39,791 nt of DNA from an uncultured Bacilli bacterium (GTDB lineage Bacteria; Bacillota_I; Bacilli_A; RF39; UBA660): the NCBI GenBank assembly GCA_947589675.1, contig CANQCI010000016.1, positions 1 to 39,791 on the forward strand. Direction: 5' to 3'. The notes below the pieces were generated by a model. It did no database searches, was not told where the DNA came from, and saw only the letters and a list, made by a program, of their open reading frames with translations. This document shows positions 14,733 through 24,541 of the stretch, one piece after another (the first letter of the stretch is position 1; every line of letters begins with the position of its first letter). The position numbers and the translations under genes were made by a program.

Positions 14733-15527
14733 ATGAAAGGAATCTTAGGACGCAAAATTGGTATGACACAAGTGTTCACTAAAGAAGGAAAATTAATTCC
14801 AGTAACAGTTGTTTCTGTTGAACCAAATACAGTAATGCAAATTAAGACTGTGGAAAAAGATGGATACAATGCCATTCAATTAGGCGTATTTGATAAAAAA
14901 GAAAATAAGGCAACCAAAGCAGAAATTGGCAATGCCAAAAAAGCCAAGACAAATCCTAAGCGCTTCTTAAAAGAAATAAGAAATTATGAAGGAACTTATA
15001 ATATTGGCGATAAAATAGATGCTAGTGCATTTTCAGTAGGTGAAATTGTTGATGTAACTGGTACAAGTAAAGGAAAGGGCTTTCAAGGGGTTATAAAAAG
15101 AAATAACCAATCACGAGGACCAATGACACACGGATCTCATTATCATCGTGGCCCAGGATCTTTAGGAACAATGCTTCCTAAAAGAGTATTAAAAGGCAAA
15201 ATGCTTCCAGGTCATATGGGAGTGGAAACTGTTACAATTCAAAATTTGGAAATAATTGAAGTTAATTCTGATGAAAATTATATTTTAGTAAGTGGAAATA
15301 TTCCCGGTGCTAAAAATTCCTTAGTTTTAATTAAATCAGCTGTAAAAAAATCTCGTCAAGTTAATCCTAAAGAAGTTATTACTTATGAAGATGAAACTGT
15401 TGTAGATGAAGTTGTTGAAGAAAAAAATGAAGCACCACAAGATGTAGTAGAAGAACAAAATAAAGAATCAGTTCCAGCTGAAGAAACAAACGAAACTGAA
15501 GAAGTAAAGGAAACTGAAGAAGCTTAA
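14733..15527 (+). CDS. rplC: 50S ribosomal protein L3 with acidic C-terminal tail
   Basis: The protein has 264 residues; typical L3 has about 205-210. The body (1-~210) is canonical, with [39 protein letters not shown] and [15 protein letters not shown]. From about residue 215 there is an extra ~50-residue Glu/Val-rich low-complexity tail that includes [21 protein letters not shown]3 is an early assembly protein near the peptidyl transferase centre. The reading frame is open to the rplD gene without any sign of frameshift. AGAAAGGAAA precedes the ATG. Confidence 0.96.
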   Translation: MKGILGRKIGMTQVFTKEGKLIPVTVVSVEPNTVMQIKTVEKDGYNAIQLGVFDKKENKATKAEIGNAKKAKTNPKRFLKEIRNYEGTYNIGDKIDASAFSVGEIVDVTGTSKGKGFQGVIKRNNQSRGPMTHGSHYHRGPGSLGTMLPKRVLKGKMLPGHMGVETVTIQNLEIIEVNSDENYILVSGNIPGAKNSLVLIKSAVKKSRQVNPKEVITYEDETVVDEVVEEKNEAPQDVVEEQNKESVPAEETNETEEVKETEEA

Positions 15528-15548
15528 GGGCTTTAGAAAGGAATAGTT

Positions 15549-16175
15549 ATGACAAAGATAAGTGTTAAAAATCTACAAGGTGAAAAAGTTAAAGATTTAA
15601 CATTAGCTGATAGTGTATGGAATATTGAAGTCAGTGATGATGCCTTAAAACAAATGATCCGTTTACAATTAAATGCTTCTCGTCAAGGAACTAGAAAAAC
15701 TAAAAATAGAAGTGAAGTTTCTGGGGGAGGACGTAAGCCATGGCGGCAAAAAAGAACTGGTCGAGCTCGTCAAGGTTCTACTAGAGCAACTAACTGGCGA
15801 GGCGGAGGAATTCCTTTTGGGGTAAATCCTCGTGATTACTCATTTAAAATTAATAAAAAGGTTAGAACTTTAGCGTTAAAAAGTGCTTTAACTTATAAAG
15901 CAAAAGATAAAGAATTAGTTGTAGTTGATAAATTAGAAATGAAAACTAATAAAACTAAAGATGCTTTAAAAGTTTTAGAAGCATTAAAATTAAATGATAG
16001 TAAAGTACTATTTGTAACAAATGATGATGCAGAAAATTTATATTTAGCTACTCGTAATTTACCAAATTGTTTAGTATTATTTGCTGATGAAATTAATTGT
16101 TATGATTTAATAAATGCTGATTATCTAGTATGTGATGAAGAAACAATCAAAAATATTGAGGAGGTGCTTAAATAA
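15549..16175 (+). CDS. rplD: 50S ribosomal protein L4
   Basis: The protein has 208 residues, normal length. The tunnel-loop region is typical: [35 protein letters not shown] with WRGGGIPFG. In E. coli L4 also represses the S10 operon, so it is the natural candidate to act on the leader here (inference). Its stop codon shares a base with the rplW start. Confidence 0.98.
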   Translation: MTKISVKNLQGEKVKDLTLADSVWNIEVSDDALKQMIRLQLNASRQGTRKTKNRSEVSGGGRKPWRQKRTGRARQGSTRATNWRGGGIPFGVNPRDYSFKINKKVRTLALKSALTYKAKDKELVVVDKLEMKTNKTKDALKVLEALKLNDSKVLFVTNDDAENLYLATRNLPNCLVLFADEINCYDLINADYLVCDEETIKNIEEVLK

Positions 16176-16450
16176 TGAAACATTATTCAGATATCATTAT
16201 TGCACCAGTAATTACTGAAAAATCAATGGCTAGTAGAGATGTTAATGTATATACATTTAAAGTGGCAAAAACTGCAACAAAAACTGATATTAAAAAGGCA
16301 GTAGAACAAGCTTTTAATGTTAAAGTTGAAAAAGTTAATACTCTAAATACCAAATCAAAAAGAAGAAGAGTCGGTCGTTATGCCGGACGTACTAAAACCT
16401 ATAAAAAAGCAATAGTTACACTTGCTCAAGGTTCTAGTATCGATATTTAG
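16175..16450 (+). CDS. rplW: 50S ribosomal protein L23
   Basis: The protein has 91 residues, normal length. It shows [10 protein letters not shown] at the N-terminus, [31 protein letters not shown] and the basic loop [19 protein letters not shown]23 lies at the tunnel exit and docks trigger factor, SRP and SecY. The start overlaps the rplD stop, with GAGGAGG upstream. Confidence 0.97.
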   Translation: MKHYSDIIIAPVITEKSMASRDVNVYTFKVAKTATKTDIKKAVEQAFNVKVEKVNTLNTKSKRRRVGRYAGRTKTYKKAIVTLAQGSSIDI

Positions 16451-16465
16451 TTAGGAGGAAAAATT

Positions 16466-17299
16466 ATGGCTATAAAACATTTTAAACCATCTACTAATGG
16501 TCATCGAGGCATGAGTACTCTTACCAATGAAGAACTTACCAAGAATATAACTCCAACTAAATCTTTACTAAAAAGTAAAAGTAAAACTGGTGGAAGAAAT
16601 AATCAAGGTAAAATGACAGTTCGCCATATTGGTGGAGGAAGTCGTAAAAAATACCGTATTATAGATTATAAACGTAATAAGGTTGGTGTAACTGGTCGGG
16701 TAGCATCAATTGAATACGATCCAAACCGGACAGCTAATATTGCGTTAATTAATTATAAAGATGGTGAAAAAAGATATATTATTGCTCCAAATGGTTTACA
16801 AGTTGGTATGATTATTGAAAATGGAGCAGATGCTGATATTAAAGTTGGTAATGCTTTACCACTTCAAAATATTCCAGTTGGAACTACTGTTCATTGTATT
16901 GAACTTCAACCTGGTAAAGGGGCTGAATTATGCCGTAGTGCCGGTTCATCTGCCCAAATATTAGGTCGAGAAGGGAAATATGTAATGGTTCGTTTACAAT
17001 CTGGTGAAACTAGATTAATTTTAGGAACTTGTATGGCAACTATTGGTGTTGTTGGTAATGAAGATTATAAACTTATTAATTTAGGTAAAGCCGGAAGAAA
17101 ACGTCATATGGGAGTTCGTCCTACCAACCGTGGTAGCGTTATGAATCCAAATGATCACCCTCATGGTGGTGGAGAAGGAAGGACGCCAATTGGCCGTAAA
17201 CATCCAATGACTCCTTGGGGTAAACCAGCTCTTGGCGTAAAAACTCGTAAATCTAAAAAAGCTTCTGAAAAGCTTATAGTTAGTAGGAAGAATAAGTAG
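16466..17299 (+). CDS. rplB: 50S ribosomal protein L2
   Basis: The protein has 277 residues, normal length. It has the N-terminal [34 protein letters not shown], and the C-terminal [24 protein letters not shown] motif needed for peptidyl transferase assembly. L2 binds domain IV of 23S rRNA. TTAGGAGG precedes the ATG. Confidence 0.98.
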   Translation: MAIKHFKPSTNGHRGMSTLTNEELTKNITPTKSLLKSKSKTGGRNNQGKMTVRHIGGGSRKKYRIIDYKRNKVGVTGRVASIEYDPNRTANIALINYKDGEKRYIIAPNGLQVGMIIENGADADIKVGNALPLQNIPVGTTVHCIELQPGKGAELCRSAGSSAQILGREGKYVMVRLQSGETRLILGTCMATIGVVGNEDYKLINLGKAGRKRHMGVRPTNRGSVMNPNDHPHGGGEGRTPIGRKHPMTPWGKPALGVKTRKSKKASEKLIVSRKNK

Positions 17300-17309
17300 G
17301 AGGATATAA

Positions 17310-17573
17310 ATGGCAAGAAGTTTGAAAAAAGGACCTTTTGTTGATGAATCATTAATGAAAAAGGTTCAAGATATGAATAAAAATAATAAAAAATCAGTTA
17401 TAAAAACTTGGTCAAGACGATCAACAATTTTTCCAGATTTTGTTGGTCACACTATTGCGGTTCACAATGGAAAAGATTTTATTCCTGTTTATATAACTGA
17501 AGAAATGGTTGGGCATAAATTAGGTGAATTTGCTTTAACACGTAAATTTACAGGCCATGCCGGAAATAAATAG
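17310..17573 (+). CDS. rpsS: 30S ribosomal protein S19
   Basis: The protein has 87 residues (typical ~92). It begins [19 protein letters not shown] and contains [22 protein letters not shown] and [16 protein letters not shown], all canonical. S19 forms a 30S head complex with S13. AGGAGG precedes the ATG, and the gap to rplB is 10 nt. Confidence 0.98.
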   Translation: MARSLKKGPFVDESLMKKVQDMNKNNKKSVIKTWSRRSTIFPDFVGHTIAVHNGKDFIPVYITEEMVGHKLGEFALTRKFTGHAGNK

Positions 17574-17582
17574 GAGGATAAT

Positions 17583-17933
17583 ATGGAAGCTTATGCAATA
17601 CATAAAAATGCTTTAATTAAACCTAGACTTGCAAGAATGACAATGGATTTAATTAGAGGAAAAGATGTCGATACAGCTCGGGGTATTTTAGAAAACACTA
17701 ATACTAAGGCGAGTAGATTAATTTACAAAGTATTAAATTCTGCTGTAGCTAATGCAGTTAATAATATGGGAGCAAATGAAGCTGACTTAGTAGTTAGTGA
17801 ATGCTATATTAATCCTGGACCTATTTATAAAAGAATAAAATTTGCCAGCCGAGGAAATGTTGATCGGCATGATAAAAGAAGTAGTCACATTACCGTTAAA
17901 GTAAGTGATGATGCGGCGAAAGGAGCTAAATAG
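17583..17933 (+). CDS. rplV: 50S ribosomal protein L22
   Basis: The protein has 116 residues. Family signatures are [28 protein letters not shown] and the C-terminal loop [14 protein letters not shown] plus [12 protein letters not shown]22 lines the exit tunnel. It is slightly longer at the C-terminus than average, ending in GAK. AGGAGG is 4-5 nt from the ATG. Confidence 0.97.
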   Translation: MEAYAIHKNALIKPRLARMTMDLIRGKDVDTARGILENTNTKASRLIYKVLNSAVANAVNNMGANEADLVVSECYINPGPIYKRIKFASRGNVDRHDKRSSHITVKVSDDAAKGAK

Positions 17934-17934
17934 T

Positions 17935-18621
17935 ATGGGACAAAAAGTTAATCCTATTGGATATAGACTTGGCGTAAATAAAGACTGGCAAAGTCGTTGG
18001 TATTCTAAAAAAGATTATTCAGAAAATTTAATCAGTGATATAAGAATTAGAGAATATATTGCCAAAAAATTAAAAGATGCAGCGGTTGCTTCAGTAATTA
18101 TTGAACGCAAGAAAAATCGAATTGATATTACTATTTATACTGCTAAACCAGGTATGATTGTTGGCCGTGGTGGCGAAGATATCGAAAAATTAAGAAAGCA
18201 AATTGCAAAACTTATTGATGTAAAAGTAGAAAACATTTATATCAATATTGTTGAAGAAAAAAATCCAGATTTAAATGCCCAATTAGTAGCAAACAATATT
18301 GCTATGCAAATTGAAGCAAGAGCACCATTTAGAAGTGCTCAAAAAAGAGCAATTAGAAATACAATGAAAGCTGGAGCTAAAGGTTGTAAAACTAGTGTAT
18401 CTGGTCGTTTAGGTGGAGCAGAAATGGCTCGAACTGAAGGTTATACTGAAGGAACTGTGCCACTTCATACAATCCGGGCTGATGTTGATTATGCTGTAGC
18501 TGAGGCGAATACTACTTACGGTAAGATTGGTGTCAAAGTTTGGATTTATAAAGACGAAATACTACCTGAAAAAAAGATTCGGAAGGGAGAGTCTAAAAAT
18601 GTTAATGCCAAAAAAGACTAA
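17935..18621 (+). CDS. rpsC: 30S ribosomal protein S3
   Basis: The protein has 228 residues. It begins [20 protein letters not shown] and has the KH-domain loop [15 protein letters not shown] at about residues 73-87 and the C-terminal domain [21 protein letters not shown]3 forms part of the mRNA entry channel. The ATG at 17935 is one base after the rplV stop, with AGGAG at 17921-17925. Its 3' end overlaps the rplP start by 23 bp. Confidence 0.98.
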   Translation: MGQKVNPIGYRLGVNKDWQSRWYSKKDYSENLISDIRIREYIAKKLKDAAVASVIIERKKNRIDITIYTAKPGMIVGRGGEDIEKLRKQIAKLIDVKVENIYINIVEEKNPDLNAQLVANNIAMQIEARAPFRSAQKRAIRNTMKAGAKGCKTSVSGRLGGAEMARTEGYTEGTVPLHTIRADVDYAVAEANTTYGKIGVKVWIYKDEILPEKKIRKGESKNVNAKKD

Positions 18622-19036
18622 ATATCGTAAAAGTCATCGAATAAGTTATGAAGGCCAAGCTAAAGGTAATACAGAATTACATTTTGGTGATTATGGTCTT
18701 ATGGCAATTGAAGGGGCATGGATAAGTGCTCGCCAAATCGAAGCAGCTCGTATCGCTATGACAAGATTTATGAAGCGGGGCGGTAAAGTATTTATTAATA
18801 TCTTCCCACATATGCCTAGAACTAAAAAACCTTTAGAAACTCGTCAAGGTAAAGGGAAAGGTAATGTTGAAGAATGGGTAGCAGTTGTCAAAAAAGGCAA
18901 AATAATGTTTGAAATTAGTGGTGTTGATGAAGCAACAGCTCGTGAAGCCTTAAGATTAGCATCACATAAATTATCAGTAAAAACCAAATTTGTTAAAAAA
19001 GATGATGTAAAGGGTGGTGATTCTCTTGAAAATTAG
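18599..19036 (+). CDS. rplP: 50S ribosomal protein L16
   Basis: The protein has 145 residues from the ATG at 18599, beginning [14 protein letters not shown] as L16 proteins do; GGAAGGGAGAG lies upstream. It contains [26 protein letters not shown] and the conserved [18 protein letters not shown]16 organises the A-site region of 23S rRNA. It overlaps rpsC at its start and rpmC at its end. Confidence 0.98.
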   Translation: MLMPKKTKYRKSHRISYEGQAKGNTELHFGDYGLMAIEGAWISARQIEAARIAMTRFMKRGGKVFINIFPHMPRTKKPLETRQGKGKGNVEEWVAVVKKGKIMFEISGVDEATAREALRLASHKLSVKTKFVKKDDVKGGDSLEN

Positions 19037-19229
19037 TGAATTAAGAAAATTATCAGACGAAGAATTAAATAAAAAAATTATTGCAACTAAAGAAGAATTA
19101 TTTACGAAAAGAATGCAACAAGCTAGTGGAAATTTAGAAAAACCTGGTGAATTAAAAACATTAAGAAGAAATGTTGCAAAAATGAAAACAATTTTAAAAG
19201 AAAGAGAACTTGCTGGAGGTAATGAATAA
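19026..19229 (+). CDS. rpmC: 50S ribosomal protein L29
   Basis: The protein has 67 residues. The likely start is TTG at 19026 ([17 protein letters not shown]), placed 6-7 nt after GGGTGGTG; a GTG at 19014 is in frame but overlaps that site. Two long helices with [30 protein letters not shown] are typical. L29 sits next to L23 at the tunnel exit. It overlaps rplP by 11 bp and rpsQ by one base. Confidence 0.95.
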   Translation: MKISELRKLSDEELNKKIIATKEELFTKRMQQASGNLEKPGELKTLRRNVAKMKTILKERELAGGNE

Positions 19230-19486
19230 TGGCTGAAATTAAACAAGAATTAATTGGTAAAGTAGTTAGTGCTACTAATAATAAAACAATTACAGTTTTA
19301 GTTGAAACTTCAAAAAAACATCCTTTATATAAAAAACAAGTTAAATACTCTAAAAAATATGCTGCTCATGATGAAGAAAATAAAGCAAAGGTCGGAGATA
19401 CAGTAAAAATAAGAATGACTAAACCATTATCAAAAACCAAAAGATATGAATTAGTTGAAATTCTTGTTGAAGCTGTAATCCTTTAG
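19229..19486 (+). CDS. rpsQ: 30S ribosomal protein S17
   Basis: The protein has 85 residues, normal length. Signatures are [41 protein letters not shown] and [26 protein letters not shown]17 is a primary 16S rRNA-binding protein with an OB fold. The start overlaps the rpmC stop. Confidence 0.98.
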   Translation: MAEIKQELIGKVVSATNNKTITVLVETSKKHPLYKKQVKYSKKYAAHDEENKAKVGDTVKIRMTKPLSKTKRYELVEILVEAVIL

Positions 19487-19497
19487 GAGGTAATACT

Positions 19498-19866
19498 ATG
19501 ATAATGCAAGAATCAAAGCTTAAAGTTGCTGATAACTGTGGAGCTCGTGAACTTTTAGTAATAAGAGTAATGGGTGGTTCAAAAGTGAAATATGGTAATA
19601 TTGGTGATATAGTTGTTGGTACAGTAAAAAAAGCAATACCTAATAGTCCTATCCCTAAAGGAAAAGTAGTCAAAGCGGTTATCGTAAGAAGCGTTGAAGG
19701 TGTAAGACGGGCTGACGGTTCATATATTAAATTTGACGATAATGCTTGTGTTTTAATTCGTGACGATAAATCGCCAATTGGTACACGGGTGTTAGGTCCA
19801 GTTGCTAGAGAATTAAGAGAAAAAGAATTTTCTAAAATTGTTTCTCTAGCACCGGAAGTATTATAG
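19498..19866 (+). CDS. rplN: 50S ribosomal protein L14
   Basis: The protein has 122 residues, normal length. It has [23 protein letters not shown], the [13 protein letters not shown] loop and the C-terminal [22 protein letters not shown]14 contacts 16S rRNA at an inter-subunit bridge. AGGAGG is at ideal distance. Confidence 0.98.
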   Translation: MIMQESKLKVADNCGARELLVIRVMGGSKVKYGNIGDIVVGTVKKAIPNSPIPKGKVVKAVIVRSVEGVRRADGSYIKFDDNACVLIRDDKSPIGTRVLGPVARELREKEFSKIVSLAPEVL

Positions 19867-19875
19867 GAGGTACTT

Positions 19876-20232
19876 ATGAAGGTAAAAGTTGGAGATACAG
19901 TAAAAATCCTTGCTGGAAAAGATAAAGGCAAAGATGGCAAAGTAATTGAAACCTTAAAAAAAGAAAATAAAGTAGTTGTTGAAGGAATAAACATGGTAAA
20001 AAAACATGCCAAACCTCGGACAGCTAATGAAAGTGGTAGTATTTTTGATATTGAAGCTCCTATTCATGTATCAAATGTAAAAGTTATTACGAAAGCCGAA
20101 GCCAAAAAAGCTAAAAAAGAATTAAAAGAAAAAGAAACTAAAAAAGAAGATCCTAAAGAAGTAAAAACAGAAGCAAAGAATACAACGAAAAAAACACCAA
20201 AAAAGGAAGCTTCTAAGAAAGCGAGTAAGTAG
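19876..20232 (+). CDS. rplX: 50S ribosomal protein L24, altered C-terminus
   Basis: The protein has 118 residues. The first ~70 residues form a normal KOW domain ([49 protein letters not shown]). The usual second part (DPKTGKPTRVGYK... and KKVRVAKKSG type) is absent; instead residues ~72-118 are a low-complexity Lys/Glu/Thr tail with repeated KK and AK pairs. L24 starts 50S assembly by binding the 5' domain of 23S rRNA. The frame is open and ends 2 nt before rplE, so this is not an obvious frameshift. Confidence 0.93.
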   Translation: MKVKVGDTVKILAGKDKGKDGKVIETLKKENKVVVEGINMVKKHAKPRTANESGSIFDIEAPIHVSNVKVITKAEAKKAKKELKEKETKKEDPKEVKTEAKNTTKKTPKKEASKKASK

Positions 20233-20234
20233 TT

Positions 20235-20774
20235 ATGAGTAATTTTAAAGAATTATATAATAAAAATATAGTACCAAGCTTATTAAAAGAATTTAACTAT
20301 AGTACAGTTGCTGCTGTACCAAAGTTGGAAAAAATTGTTATTAATATGGGTGTTGGTGAAGGTAGCAAAGATGAAAAGTATATAACAGCTGCTGTTCATG
20401 ATTTAGAAGTTATTACTGGACAAAAACCAGTTGTTACAAAAGCTCGCAAATCAATTGCTGGTTTTAAAATAAGAGAAGGACAAAATGTTGGTGTGAAAGT
20501 AACTTTAAGAGGGGAATATATGTATTATTTTCTTGAAAAGTTAATTAAAGTTGCTCTTCCTCGGGTTCGTGATTTCCGTGGTGTTTCTCCTCATGCTTTT
20601 GATGGTAAGGGAAATTATACAATAGGTATTAAAGAACAATTAATTTTTCCGGAAATAGAATATGATGATATTGTCAAAGTTCGGGGAATGGATATTGTTT
20701 TTGTTACAACAGCAAAAAGTAATGACGAAGCAAAAAGTTTATTAAAAGGCTTTGGAATGCCTTTTAAGAATTAG
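20235..20774 (+). CDS. rplE: 50S ribosomal protein L5
   Basis: The protein has 179 residues, normal length. It has [65 protein letters not shown] and the C-terminal [21 protein letters not shown]5 binds 5S rRNA and contacts the P-site tRNA. It starts 2 nt after rplX. Confidence 0.98.
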   Translation: MSNFKELYNKNIVPSLLKEFNYSTVAAVPKLEKIVINMGVGEGSKDEKYITAAVHDLEVITGQKPVVTKARKSIAGFKIREGQNVGVKVTLRGEYMYYFLEKLIKVALPRVRDFRGVSPHAFDGKGNYTIGIKEQLIFPEIEYDDIVKVRGMDIVFVTTAKSNDEAKSLLKGFGMPFKN

Positions 20775-20783
20775 GAGGATACT

Positions 20784-20969
20784 ATGGCAAAAAAAAGTAT
20801 GATTGTAAAAAATAAAAGAACACCAAAATTTTCTACCAGAGCTTATACTCGTTGTAATCGTTGTGGTAGACCACATGGCGTTTTAAGAAAATATGGTATT
20901 TGTCGTATTTGTTTTCGAGAATTAGCTAATGAAGGTAAATTACCTGGTGTTAAAAAATCTAGTTGGTAA
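20784..20969 (+). CDS. rpsN: 30S ribosomal protein S14, zinc-binding type
   Basis: The protein has 61 residues, the short zinc form (type Z). The zinc ligands are Cys24, Cys27, Cys40 and Cys43 in RCNRCGRP and GICRICF. It ends LPGVKKSSW as usual. AGGAGG precedes the ATG. Confidence 0.98.
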   Translation: MAKKSMIVKNKRTPKFSTRAYTRCNRCGRPHGVLRKYGICRICFRELANEGKLPGVKKSSW

Positions 20970-20980
20970 GGAGGAATAAT

Positions 20981-21379
20981 ATGTTTGTTCAAGATAAAAT
21001 AGCGGATATGCTTACGAGGATTCGTAATGCTAATCAAATGAAATATGATACTGTTGAAGTAATTGGTACCAAAATGACTCTTGGAATAGCGGAAATATTA
21101 AAAAAAGAAGGTTATATTGCTGATTATGTTTATGAAAAAGATACTAAAGGTGATAAATTAACTTTGACTTTGAAATATGGAGCTAAGAAAGAAAGAGTTA
21201 TCATTGGGTTAAAAAGAATTAGTAAATCTGGATTAAGAGTTTATGCTAAAGCTGATGAAATTCCTCGCGTACTAAATGGATTAGGTATTGCCATAATTTC
21301 GACAAGCGAAGGGCTTATGACTGATAAAGAAGCTCGGGCTAAGAGATTAGGAGGTGAAGTTCTTGCCTATATTTGGTAA
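20981..21379 (+). CDS. rpsH: 30S ribosomal protein S8
   Basis: The protein has 132 residues from the ATG at 20981, which has AGGAGG 6 nt upstream; an in-frame upstream ATG at 20963 lies within rpsN. It has [15 protein letters not shown], the middle [19 protein letters not shown] and the C-terminal [31 protein letters not shown]. In E. coli S8 represses the spc operon; no such element was sought in detail here. Confidence 0.98.
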   Translation: MFVQDKIADMLTRIRNANQMKYDTVEVIGTKMTLGIAEILKKEGYIADYVYEKDTKGDKLTLTLKYGAKKERVIIGLKRISKSGLRVYAKADEIPRVLNGLGIAIISTSEGLMTDKEARAKRLGGEVLAYIW

Positions 21380-21388
21380 GATGTGCTT

Positions 21389-21925
21389 ATGAGTAGAATT
21401 GGTGAAAGAAAACTTACACTTCCAGCTGGTGTCGAAGTAACTATTAATGGGAATGACATTAAAGTTAAAGGGGCTAAAGGCGAACTAAATTATACATTTA
21501 GTGATTTAATTGAAGTTAAAGTAACAGATAATGTTTTAACAACTAAACAAAAAAAGGAATCTAGTAAAGCTAATGTAATGCAAGGTACAACTAATTCCAT
21601 TATTAATAATATGATTATTGGCGTATCAACTGGATTTAGTAAAGGTTTAGAAGCAGTTGGAGTAGGATATCGGTTTAATGTTCAAGGGAATAAAATTATG
21701 GTTAATGCCGGTTATTCTCACCCTGTAGAAGTTATAGTTCCAGAAGGTTTAAGTGTATCATCAGAAAGTAATACGGAAATTACAGTTCATGGAATTGATA
21801 AGCAAAAAGTTACTGAATTTGCGGCTAATATTCGCAAAATAAGAGAACCAGAACCTTATAAAGGTAAAGGTATTCGTTATAAAGGTGAATATGTTCGTCG
21901 TAAAGAAGGAAAGAAAGCGGCGTAG
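21389..21925 (+). CDS. rplF: 50S ribosomal protein L6
   Basis: The protein has 178 residues from the ATG at 21389 (MSRIGERKLTLPAGVEVT). Unlike its neighbours it has no clear Shine-Dalgarno sequence; the rpsH stop is 9 nt upstream, so reinitiation is likely. A GTG at 21383 is an alternative start. It has GVSTGFSKGLEAVGVGYRF and EPEPYKGKGIRYKGEYVRRKEGKKA, both canonical. L6 lies near the factor-binding site. Confidence 0.96.
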   Translation: MSRIGERKLTLPAGVEVTINGNDIKVKGAKGELNYTFSDLIEVKVTDNVLTTKQKKESSKANVMQGTTNSIINNMIIGVSTGFSKGLEAVGVGYRFNVQGNKIMVNAGYSHPVEVIVPEGLSVSSESNTEITVHGIDKQKVTEFAANIRKIREPEPYKGKGIRYKGEYVRRKEGKKAA

Positions 21926-21936
21926 GGAGGTAAGTT

Positions 21937-22293
21937 ATGATAAAAAAAGAAGCTAATAATAAAGCTCGTGTTCGTAGACATGAAAGAGTTCGGAAAACAA
22001 TAAGCGGAACTAGTGAATGTCCAAGATTAAATGTCTTTAGATCTAACAAAGGTATTTATGTCCAAGTAATTGATGATGTAACAGGAACAACCCTTGCTAG
22101 TTCTTCCCATCTTGAATTAAAAATAAAAAATGGTGGTAATATTGAAGCTGCGAAAGCGGTAGGTAAAGATATTGCCGAAAAATGCCAAAAGAAAAAAATT
22201 ACGAAAGTAGTTTTTGACCGTGGCGGATATCAATATCATGGTCGAGTTGCAGCCCTTGCTGATGCAGCAAGAGAAGCCGGACTAGAATTTTAG
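21937..22293 (+). CDS. rplR: 50S ribosomal protein L18
   Basis: The protein has 118 residues, normal length. It has [34 protein letters not shown], and the C-terminal [30 protein letters not shown]18 binds 5S rRNA with L5. GGGAGG precedes the ATG. Confidence 0.98.
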   Translation: MIKKEANNKARVRRHERVRKTISGTSECPRLNVFRSNKGIYVQVIDDVTGTTLASSSHLELKIKNGGNIEAAKAVGKDIAEKCQKKKITKVVFDRGGYQYHGRVAALADAAREAGLEF

Positions 22294-22301
22294 GAGGTAG
22301 C

Positions 22302-22805
22302 ATGAGAACTCAAAAAACTGATCAAAAGAAAAATTTATTAGAAGAAAAAGTTGTTTCTATAAAGAGAGTTACCAAAGTTACTCAAGGTGGTAGACATTTT
22401 CGTTTTTTAGCTACCGTAGTTGTTGGTAATCGAAAAGGTCTAGTAGGTATTGGTAGCGGTAAAGCTAATGAAGTACCAGAAGCAATTAAAAAAGCCATTC
22501 AAGCAGCTAATAAAAATGTTAAGAAAATTGCCCTTAGTGCAGGAAGAACTATTCCTCATGAAGCAACAGCTAAAGTTGGTCGGGCAGTGGTTTTAATTAA
22601 ACCAGCTAAAGCCGGTCGGGGAATTGTTGCTGGTGGAGCTGCAAGAGCAGTCTTAGAATTAGCCGGAGTAAAAGATATAGTTTCTAAATCTTTAGGGGCA
22701 AATTCACAAGTTAATGTTGCTAAAGCAACTCTTGAAGCTTTACAAATGCAAAGAACACCTGAACATATTGCTGAACTTCGTGGCAAGAAAGTTGAGGAAT
22801 TATAA
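22302..22805 (+). CDS. rpsE: 30S ribosomal protein S5
   Basis: The protein has 167 residues, normal length. The double-stranded RNA-binding domain reads KRVTKVTQGGRHFRFLATVVVGNRKGLVGIGSGKANEVPEAI, followed by TIPHEATAKVGRAVVLIKPA and GAARAVLELAGVKDIVSKSLG. S5 affects decoding accuracy. Only one base separates its stop from rplO, leaving no room for rpmD (L30), which usually lies here. Confidence 0.98.
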   Translation: MRTQKTDQKKNLLEEKVVSIKRVTKVTQGGRHFRFLATVVVGNRKGLVGIGSGKANEVPEAIKKAIQAANKNVKKIALSAGRTIPHEATAKVGRAVVLIKPAKAGRGIVAGGAARAVLELAGVKDIVSKSLGANSQVNVAKATLEALQMQRTPEHIAELRGKKVEEL

Positions 22806-22806
22806 A

Positions 22807-23250
22807 ATGAAATTAGAAAATTTACCAAAAAATAAAGAAATGAAAGCATCTAAAAGAGTTGGTCGTGGTCCAGGTAGTGGAATGGGTAAAACATCAACTC
22901 GCGGTGAAAAAGGTCAAAAATCACGAAGCGGAGCATCTATTCCAGCTTGGTTCCAAGGTGGACAAACTCCTCTTCATCGTCGTATTCCTATAAGAGGCTT
23001 TAATAATAGTCAATTTTCTACAAGATTTGCCGTTATTAATTTAGCTGATTTAGAAAAATTCTTTAATGATGGTGATGAAGTTAATCCAACCATTCTAAAA
23101 GAAAGAGGAATAATTAAAAAACAACTTGCAGGAATCAAAGTTTTAGCTAATGGTGAATTAACTAAAAAATTAACCGTTAAAGCCCAAAGGTTTTCCACAA
23201 AGGCTGTAACAAAAATCGAAAATGCAGGCGGCAAAGCAGAGGTGATTTAG
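22807..23250 (+). CDS. rplO: 50S ribosomal protein L15
   Basis: The protein has 147 residues, normal length. It starts MKLENLPKNKEMKASKRVGRG with the ATG at 22807, behind GAGG inside rpsE. Other features are GSGMGKTSTRGEKGQKSRSG, FQGGQTPLHRRIPIRGF and the C-terminal AQRFSTKAVTKIENAGGKAEVI. L15 is a late-assembly protein of the large subunit. secY begins immediately after the stop codon. Confidence 0.97.
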   Translation: MKLENLPKNKEMKASKRVGRGPGSGMGKTSTRGEKGQKSRSGASIPAWFQGGQTPLHRRIPIRGFNNSQFSTRFAVINLADLEKFFNDGDEVNPTILKERGIIKKQLAGIKVLANGELTKKLTVKAQRFSTKAVTKIENAGGKAEVI

Positions 23251-24516
23251 ATGTTTCGTGGGTTTTCCCAACTTTTTAATAAAGATAATAAAGATCTAAG
23301 AAAACGCATCTATTTAACTCTATTTTGCTTAGGAATATTTTGTTTAGGAACAACGATAACAATTCCTTGGGCTTCTGTAGTTTATGAAGAATTAGGTTTC
23401 TTAGAAATATTCAATTTAATGAGCGGTGGTGGTTTAAAAAACTTTTCCATCTTTGCTTTAGGGGTTTCTCCTTACATTACCGCTTCAATTATTACCCAAA
23501 TTCTCCAAATGGGTATTATTCCTTATTTTAGTGATTTAAAAGAACAAGGTTATGTTGGTCGTCAAAAAATGAATAAAATTACTCGTTATATTGGAATTTT
23601 ATTTGCCTTCCTTCAAGCTTATGTTCTATGTATATTTTATTTAAAATCTGCTGGAGCATTTGCCATGTTAAAAACGGCTGTTGTTATGACAGCTGGTACA
23701 GCATTTTGTTTATGGATGGGCGATCAAATTACGAATAAAGGAATTGGTAATGGTCAATCAATGCTAATTATGGCGGGAATACTTGAAAGTATGCCGGCAA
23801 TATTTACTGGAGCTTTCCAAGGATTTATTACCTCAGGAAATTATGCTTCATGGTTAGGAATTACCTTATTTGCAGTATTTATAATTGTTTATTTATTAAT
23901 TATTATTGGTATAATATGGGTTCAATTAGCTGAAAGACGAATTCCAATTCAACATGCTAATCGAACAGCTACTGCTTATGGTGGAGAACAAAGCTTTTTA
24001 CCAATTAAAATTAATAGTGCCGGCGTTATGCCAGTAATATTTGCTTCCATTTTAACGACGGTTCCTGCCACTATTGCTGGTATCGTAGGAAATGAAAGAG
24101 TTATAAACTTTATAAATAATTATATAGTTTATACTTCACCAACAGGCTTTTTAATCTATGCCATTTTAATTATCTTCTTTGGGTACTTTTATACTTATTT
24201 GACATTAGATCCAGAAGAAATGAGTAAAAACCTAAACAATAGTGGTGGATATATTCCGGGAATACGACCAGGAAGCGATACCACCCAATATATAAGTAAG
24301 TCAATAGGAAAATTAACATTAGTTGGAAGTATTTTCTTAATTGTCTTAGCAGCCATTCCTGTATTATTTTCAGCAATATTTAAATTAGGAAATAATGTAT
24401 CTATTGGAGGAACAGGAATACTTATTGTTGTTGGGGTAGCAATTGAAGCTTATAAACAAATTGAAAGTAGTTTAATAAGTAGAAGTTATCGATTTAAAAG
24501 TAAAAAATTAAAATAG
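23251..24516 (+). CDS. secY: Protein translocase subunit SecY
   Basis: The protein has 421 residues with about ten hydrophobic segments. Signatures are GLKNFSIFALGVSPYITASIITQILQM in TM2 and the following SDLKEQGYVGRQKMNKITRY, IGNGQSMLIMAGI, AERRIPIQHANR, and FYTYLTLDPEEMSKNLNNSGGYIPGIRPG. SecY forms the protein-conducting channel with SecE and SecG. It starts directly after rplO, with GAGGTG overlapping the rplO end. Confidence 0.98.
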   Translation: MFRGFSQLFNKDNKDLRKRIYLTLFCLGIFCLGTTITIPWASVVYEELGFLEIFNLMSGGGLKNFSIFALGVSPYITASIITQILQMGIIPYFSDLKEQGYVGRQKMNKITRYIGILFAFLQAYVLCIFYLKSAGAFAMLKTAVVMTAGTAFCLWMGDQITNKGIGNGQSMLIMAGILESMPAIFTGAFQGFITSGNYASWLGITLFAVFIIVYLLIIIGIIWVQLAERRIPIQHANRTATAYGGEQSFLPIKINSAGVMPVIFASILTTVPATIAGIVGNERVINFINNYIVYTSPTGFLIYAILIIFFGYFYTYLTLDPEEMSKNLNNSGGYIPGIRPGSDTTQYISKSIGKLTLVGSIFLIVLAAIPVLFSAIFKLGNNVSIGGTGILIVVGVAIEAYKQIESSLISRSYRFKSKKLK

Positions 24517-24541
24517 ACTAACAATTAAAGGAAGGCGAATA

